The notes beneath the pieces were generated by a model. That model was not told the origin of the DNA and made no database searches. It saw only the letters and a program-made list of their open reading frames with translations. Shown here one piece after another: positions 59,505 to 64,000 of a stretch of 64,000 nt of DNA. Every line of letters starts with the position of its first letter. Within the stretch, counting starts at the first letter, position 1. The stretch covers positions 1,798,001 to 1,862,000 of the forward strand of contig NZ_CP054139.1 of NCBI RefSeq assembly GCF_013283875.1. Direction: 5' to 3'. Made by a program: the position numbers and the translations under genes. This DNA comes from Mucilaginibacter mali. Its GTDB lineage: Bacteria > Bacteroidota > Bacteroidia > Sphingobacteriales > Sphingobacteriaceae.

Positions 59505-61352
59505 ATGAAAAACACCATCCTGATATACCTGCTACTATGCACCTTAACATACGCGAATGCCCAAACCAAACCATGGCAGTTCGCTCATATATCAGACACG
59601 CACATCAACCTCACGAGCCAAACACCCGTTGAAGATTTGCAACGCACCGTGCGCGATATCAACGTCAATCCCGATCTGCAATTCGTCATCATCTCCGGCG
59701 ATATCACAGAGTTTGGTGCCGACGAAGAATTGAAGATAGCAAAGTCGATATTGGATAGCCTCCACAAGCCCTGGTATATTGTTCCGGGTAACCATGATAT
59801 GAACTGGTCGGAGAGCGGGGGTAACAGCTTCAAAAAAGTGTTCGGAGCCGAGACGTTCGCGTTCAAAAATCATGGTTACCTGTTCATTGGCACTAATTGC
59901 GGGCCGAATATGCGCATGAGCCCGGGACAGGTACCGCGTGAAAATTTGGTTTGGCTGGATTCGGTGCTGAAAGCTACGCCGAAGGATATGCCGGTCGTTT
60001 TCGTCAATCATTACCCCATCGATTCGGCCTTGAACAATTGGTACGAGGTGATCGACCGCCTGAAGACCCATAACACCCAGCTCATCATTTGCGGCCACGG
60101 GCATAATAACCACAAACTGGATTTTGAAGGCATCCCGGGCATTATGGGCCGGTCTAACCTGCGGGCTAAAGACCCGGTGGGTGGTTATAATATCGTAACC
60201 ATTGGTAACGATTCGGTTTACTATACCGAACGTACACCGGGCATAGCAACAAAACCCATATGGGCGAAAGCGCGGCTATACCGGCATAATTACCTTAACG
60301 ATAAATATCCAAGACCCGGCTACACGATAAATCAGCACTTTAACAATGTAAAAACCGCTTGGACGATACAGGACAACAGCGATATCGGCGCGGGGACTAC
60401 AATAGCCGGTAACCTCGTCATGGTTACCAATACCGCAGGTTGGATAAAAGCTTACGATATTGCTAACGGGAAACCCAAATGGGCAGTTAAAGCCGGAGGG
60501 AAGATCTACAGCACGCCAGCTGCTTCGGGCAATTATATAGCTGTTGCCTGTAGCGATGATTACCTGTATTGCCTGGATAGGAATACCGGGAAGATCAAAT
60601 GGAAAGCCAAATCAGGTAAGCCAGTGGTCGCATCGCCGGTAATTAAAGGCGACCGTGTTTTCTGCGGCGGCTCGGACGGGCATTTTCGATGCTACGATCT
60701 TGCATCGGGTAAACTAAACTGGGATTTCGACCAGGTGCAGGGCTTTGTAGAAACTAAGCCACTGTTATATAATGGCATGGTTTGCTTCGGCAGTTGGGGT
60801 AACCATTTCTATGCGCTCGATCAAAAATCAGGCGCGTTGAAGTGGAATTGGACCGATGGCTCCATCAACCGCATGTATTCGCCAGCTTCCTGCGAACCAG
60901 TGGCAACGGCTAACCGACTCTTTATTGTTGCGCCCGACCGCGCCATGACCTGCTTCGATGCCACAACAGGCAAAGTGATCTGGCGCAAACTCGACCCGAA
61001 GATCAAAGTTCGTGAAGCCATGGGCCTATCGGCCGACAGCAGCCTGGTATACGTAAAAACCATGGACGGCGATGTGCTGGGTATGGATGCAAAAGCCGAT
61101 AGCATGATGGTAAAATGGCAAGGCAAGCGCAATATGGGTTACGATATATCGCCATCGGTATTAAAGGAAAACGGCGGTTTGGTATTCGCGCTATCTAATT
61201 CGGGACTAATCTATGCTTTCCGCCGTGGTGATGGCGCTTTAGTCTGGGCTTATAAGATCTCTAACTGCCTGGTAAATCCCCTGAGTTTTATTAATGATCA
61301 TGAACTGATCGGTACGACTATGGATGGCAAGATTGTTTGTTTGCGGTATTAG
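59505..61352 (+). CDS. Secreted metallophosphatase fused to PQQ-type beta-propeller
   Basis: A 615-residue protein with a signal peptide (MKNTILIYLLLCTLTYANA before QTKP); an upstream TTG eight codons earlier is not needed. Residues about 22-245 are a calcineurin-like phosphoesterase: HISDTHIN, ISGDITE, VPGNHDMNW, VNHYPID and CGHGHNN give the full metal set. Residues about 285-615 contain six to seven propeller blades of the PQQ-enzyme repeat type (NGKPKWAVKAGGKIYSTPA, TGKIKWKAKSGKPV, SGALKWNWTDG). Such repeats can bind a ligand or partner. The pairing points to surface hydrolysis of a phosphoester. It stands alone after a 549-bp repeat-rich gap. Confidence 0.85.
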   Translation: MKNTILIYLLLCTLTYANAQTKPWQFAHISDTHINLTSQTPVEDLQRTVRDINVNPDLQFVIISGDITEFGADEELKIAKSILDSLHKPWYIVPGNHDMNWSESGGNSFKKVFGAETFAFKNHGYLFIGTNCGPNMRMSPGQVPRENLVWLDSVLKATPKDMPVVFVNHYPIDSALNNWYEVIDRLKTHNTQLIICGHGHNNHKLDFEGIPGIMGRSNLRAKDPVGGYNIVTIGNDSVYYTERTPGIATKPIWAKARLYRHNYLNDKYPRPGYTINQHFNNVKTAWTIQDNSDIGAGTTIAGNLVMVTNTAGWIKAYDIANGKPKWAVKAGGKIYSTPAASGNYIAVACSDDYLYCLDRNTGKIKWKAKSGKPVVASPVIKGDRVFCGGSDGHFRCYDLASGKLNWDFDQVQGFVETKPLLYNGMVCFGSWGNHFYALDQKSGALKWNWTDGSINRMYSPASCEPVATANRLFIVAPDRAMTCFDATTGKVIWRKLDPKIKVREAMGLSADSSLVYVKTMDGDVLGMDAKADSMMVKWQGKRNMGYDISPSVLKENGGLVFALSNSGLIYAFRRGDGALVWAYKISNCLVNPLSFINDHELIGTTMDGKIVCLRY

Positions 61353-61452
61353 CAGATTTATTAAGTTTAAAAGATAGTAAATCTAAGGCACAGCATTAAT
61401 TAAGAAAATTCCAGCGCGACAGGTATTCTATGCGGTATTTTGAATAGTTTGT

Positions 61453-61565
61453 GATTTAACCACAAAGTACACAAAAAAGAACCACAAAGATCACTAAGCC
61501 TTCGTGGTTCTTTTTATGGAAGAAACTTCAATTGAAAATCACTTTGTGATCATTGTGGTTAAATC
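61453..61565. repeat. TTTAACCACAA inverted repeat
   Basis: GATTTAACCACAAAG (61453) and CATTGTGGTTAAATC (61551-61565) face each other, with an inner GAACCAC/GTGGTTC pair. It ends one base before the stop codon of the leftward carboxypeptidase gene. It is a diverged relative of 52272-52379. Confidence 0.85.
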
Positions 61566-61566
61566 A

Positions 61567-64000
61567 TCACTTAGCCGGTACAGTTGTATACAACTCGTTA
61601 AATAACAACTTAAACGTACCATGCGATTGCGCCCTGAAGTTGATCTCCGGCCCGAATACATACAGGTTGCCTTTACCCACCTGTGCCGAGAAAGCGGTAA
61701 CATCATCCTTCAAATATTTCTGGCCGAAAGCCCAGCCGCTGCGCAGTGGTTTATCGTTAGGGAACCACATCAGCGGTTTAATGCCTTTTGATGCAGCATC
61801 GGCGTCCAGTTTAAAGGCAGGGCTGTTATCAAACAATACGTCGGCTTCTTTTTCCATACCCCATGTTGCAGGCTGGGTGTTGTCAACCGCTACACGCAAT
61901 ACCGAACCCGGGATATAGTATTTATCGCCAGATAAGGGGTTACCTTTATCGTCAACTATAGCGTTCTTCACCGGCAGGTTCAACTGGTAGGCTAAATTAG
62001 CGCTGCTGCCAATGGTTACAATAGTACCGCCGGCCTCTAAAAATGCTTTTAGTTGAGGGATGGTCTTATCGGGCGTGATACGGCCGGTCCAGGTTTTAAA
62101 TTCGTCCGGAACGTTATCCTGCCCGAAACCACCTCCGCCGCCACCAAAACCACCGCGACCGCCTGCACGGGCAACAGCAGGGATAGCGCCGCCAACAAAT
62201 ACAATTACATCATATTTGCTTTTCAGGTCGCCGGCATCAAACTCCTGCGGGTAAACCAGTTTAAATGGATAGTGATATTGCTCAAACATCCAGCGTGTCC
62301 AGCCCGATGCCATCGAACCGCCGTAGTTATCCCAAAGGGCAATACGGGCAGCAGCAACCGGCGCAGCAGTTTTAGGCTTGGCCGATGCGGTTGCTTTTAC
62401 GCCCCAGTCGGCGGCATCTTTATCCAACACAGCTTTAGCTTTAACCGAATACGGTACATAGAAATCACCACCATCGGTAGTGCGGAACACCTGCGCGCCG
62501 GCACTTAGCAGATCATTCATGGCGATGAACGAGTTGTTGGCTTTTGCGCTGATGGTATAACCTTTAGCTATTGCCGGTGCGGCTACCGATGGCATTGGCT
62601 GCAATTCGCCGTAAGGGATGCGTTTGAAAGGGCCATTAAAATCATCCAGGATGCGGTCGAACTTCACGCCCATTTGGTACGATAATGTCCAGCCGGTCAT
62701 ATCATACGGACGGATAGGAGGGCCCCCCGGGTATTGGAAATCATTCGGGTGATCTTGTGGTTCAAAGCGGTCTAATACCTCCGGCCGGAACGCCTGCGCG
62801 GTTTTCATAACAAACGAACCTGCCGGATAGCTTTTACCGCCAACGGTGAATGCGGCAGTCGCCTTTTCAACGATCAAGCCGCTGCGGATACAGGTATTGA
62901 TGAACCTTACGGCTGTAGCAAAATCGGCCTGGTCGGCCGGAATGATGTAACCACGCGGATCACGAAGGGCCGGGTTTTTCAATACGGTATCATAATACTT
63001 CATCGACATGCCGCGACCGAAACCGCCACCGCCACCCAAAGTAACCGCGCCACTGGCACCACCACGACCACCGCGTTGCGCGGTTGAAGTATCGCCGCCA
63101 CGGGCCGCCGCGTTAATTTGCTCAATACGTTTCGGCGATAGCGTCCAGTAATCCTTGCTGCCGCGCTCTATCGAGTTTTTCCCCATGCGGTAGCTGTTGA
63201 ACAGCATTTCATCGGCATTGCGGGCGGCGTAGTTTAGCACCGCGTAGTTAAGCGATACCGAATAATCTATCGACTGTTTAAAGTGCCATACCTGGGGCGT
63301 AACCGGGAAAGGTGTCGCGCCGCTTGGTATCAAACGGTCTGGTACCAGCGGTACGCTTGACGGGGTAGGGCTGCCGATGATCTCGGTAAGCAAACCCACC
63401 ATGTTGTGGAAATAAGTAGCCGTACGTAAACCACCATTCCACCAGGTAGAGTATTCTGAACCCTGGCGTTCGGTATAGCCTGGTTTGCCTTCCTGGTTTA
63501 GGCGGCTTACCATGGCGGCACCAACGGCGTCCAAACTGGTTACCATCAGCGGGTCGAACACATAGTTGAACGGATCGCGGTATGGCGGGCCTGAAAGCAC
63601 CGTACCGGCCGGACCGGTTTGGTGATGGTTGTATACGATCTGCGGCAACCACTCCAGGTATTGCTGGCGGGTAATGTTTTGCGTTTCCTTCATATTCATC
63701 ATATAAAAGTCGCGGTTATTATCGTGGCCGATGTATTTTTCCCACAGGCGGGGTACGTTGGTATTGCGCTTCTTCACATCGGCATCCTTCATGTACCAGT
63801 TAGATACCAGTTCTTGTCCGTCTGGATTGGCGTGGACGAACAGGATGATGTCCTTATCCAATATACGCATGGTCTCCTCGTCGGTGCGGGTAACCAGGCT
63901 GTAGGCGGTTTGTATCAGTTGGTGCGCGCCAACTACCTCGCTGGCGTGCAGGCCGCCGTCTATCCAAACTACGGCTTTACCCTGCTCGGCCAGCTTGCGG
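61567..64000 (-). CDS. M14 family zinc carboxypeptidase, 5' end missing
   Basis: The gene runs off the right edge; 810 codons plus one base are present. The zinc motif HxxE is GGLHASEVVG, encoded at about 63935-63950, upstream of the first internal Met, so the gene really starts beyond the window. FVHANPDGQE and YNHHQTG follow as in other large M14 enzymes. The distal part is a beta domain and a class I amidotransferase-like region (GGTIVTIGSSANLAYQL). Two Gly-rich stretches interrupt the protein (GGRGGFGGGGGGFG and LGGGGGFGRG). It is probably secreted and trims C-terminal residues from peptides or wall stems. Confidence 0.88.
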   Translation of the reverse strand, partial: RKLAEQGKAVVWIDGGLHASEVVGAHQLIQTAYSLVTRTDEETMRILDKDIILFVHANPDGQELVSNWYMKDADVKKRNTNVPRLWEKYIGHDNNRDFYMMNMKETQNITRQQYLEWLPQIVYNHHQTGPAGTVLSGPPYRDPFNYVFDPLMVTSLDAVGAAMVSRLNQEGKPGYTERQGSEYSTWWNGGLRTATYFHNMVGLLTEIIGSPTPSSVPLVPDRLIPSGATPFPVTPQVWHFKQSIDYSVSLNYAVLNYAARNADEMLFNSYRMGKNSIERGSKDYWTLSPKRIEQINAAARGGDTSTAQRGGRGGASGAVTLGGGGGFGRGMSMKYYDTVLKNPALRDPRGYIIPADQADFATAVRFINTCIRSGLIVEKATAAFTVGGKSYPAGSFVMKTAQAFRPEVLDRFEPQDHPNDFQYPGGPPIRPYDMTGWTLSYQMGVKFDRILDDFNGPFKRIPYGELQPMPSVAAPAIAKGYTISAKANNSFIAMNDLLSAGAQVFRTTDGGDFYVPYSVKAKAVLDKDAADWGVKATASAKPKTAAPVAAARIALWDNYGGSMASGWTRWMFEQYHYPFKLVYPQEFDAGDLKSKYDVIVFVGGAIPAVARAGGRGGFGGGGGGFGQDNVPDEFKTWTGRITPDKTIPQLKAFLEAGGTIVTIGSSANLAYQLNLPVKNAIVDDKGNPLSGDKYYIPGSVLRVAVDNTQPATWGMEKEADVLFDNSPAFKLDADAASKGIKPLMWFPNDKPLRSGWAFGQKYLKDDVTAFSAQVGKGNLYVFGPEINFRAQSHGTFKLLFNELYTTVPAK

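Noticed and set aside
1..64000. tRNA, rRNA and classical insertion sequences
   Set aside because: No T-loop-like GGTTCGAATCC clusters, rRNA segments or DDE/Y1 transposase proteins were seen on reading both strands; a covariance or profile search could still find weak cases.

Overview
The window reads as chromosomal DNA of a Gram-negative Bacteroidota, most probably family Sphingobacteriaceae (Mucilaginibacter/Pedobacter-like). This is inferred from gene content and style. KdsB implies a Kdo-type outer membrane, and many exported proteins carry Bacteroidota-type lipoprotein signals. Most starts lack a Shine-Dalgarno sequence, and several genes are preceded by the Bacteroidota -7 box TAnnTTTG. 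The intergenic DNA is full of short palindromic repeat families. No rRNA, tRNA, CRISPR array, phage or classical transposase was recognised.

Layout. 1-7.3 kb: 5' end of yidC, pyrG, a secreted PHP-type metallohydrolase, a TlpA-like thioredoxin, kdsB, a deoxynucleoside kinase and trpS. 7.3-12 kb: an operon of two paralogous acyltransferases, a small membrane protein and a polytopic GT-C-like protein, then gatC and a LolD/MacB-type ATPase. 12-12.6 kb: a small GIY-YIG nuclease gene bracketed by inward-facing copies of an interspersed repeat. 12.6-21.4 kb: penicillin acylase, a lipoprotein, a two-component system, a Usp-like protein, a bestrophin and a terpenoid-cyclase-fold protein. 21.6-29.9 kb: an alpha-glucan module (beta-phosphoglucomutase, GH65 phosphorylase, GH13 and GH31). 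30-39.3 kb: small proteins, a GT39-like membrane protein, a GmhB-like phosphatase and glutamate synthase (gltB-gltD). 39.6-47.3 kb: YdeI-like protein, a SpoU methyltransferase overlapping galK, YciI, two paralogous lipoproteins, an aldo/keto reductase, a diheme cytochrome c and a MORN-like secreted protein. 47.4-53.8 kb: tig, clpP and clpX, then AMP nucleosidase and cystathionine beta-synthase. 54-59 kb: a leftward aromatic operon, pheA - DAHP synthase/chorismate mutase - aroA - aroC. 59.5-64 kb: a metallophosphatase/beta-propeller fusion and a truncated M14 carboxypeptidase.

Two things stand out. First, pheA is preceded by what looks like a complete ribosome-stalling attenuator: promoter, a 21-residue leader peptide with five Phe and three Tyr in a nine-residue run, and two mutually exclusive RNA pairings. 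Second, at least ten repeat families fill the intergenic DNA. Several have entered reading frames: inside aroA, at the aroA stop codon, the C-terminus of an acyltransferase and the N-terminus of a membrane glycosyltransferase. One family forms nuclease-free doublets elsewhere and flanks the GIY-YIG gene here, an arrangement reminiscent of REPIN/RAYT systems but with a different nuclease fold.

Limits: all calls come from reading the sequence without database searches. Start sites were chosen from signal peptides, family starts and promoter positions. Boundaries of repeats are approximate to a few bases.
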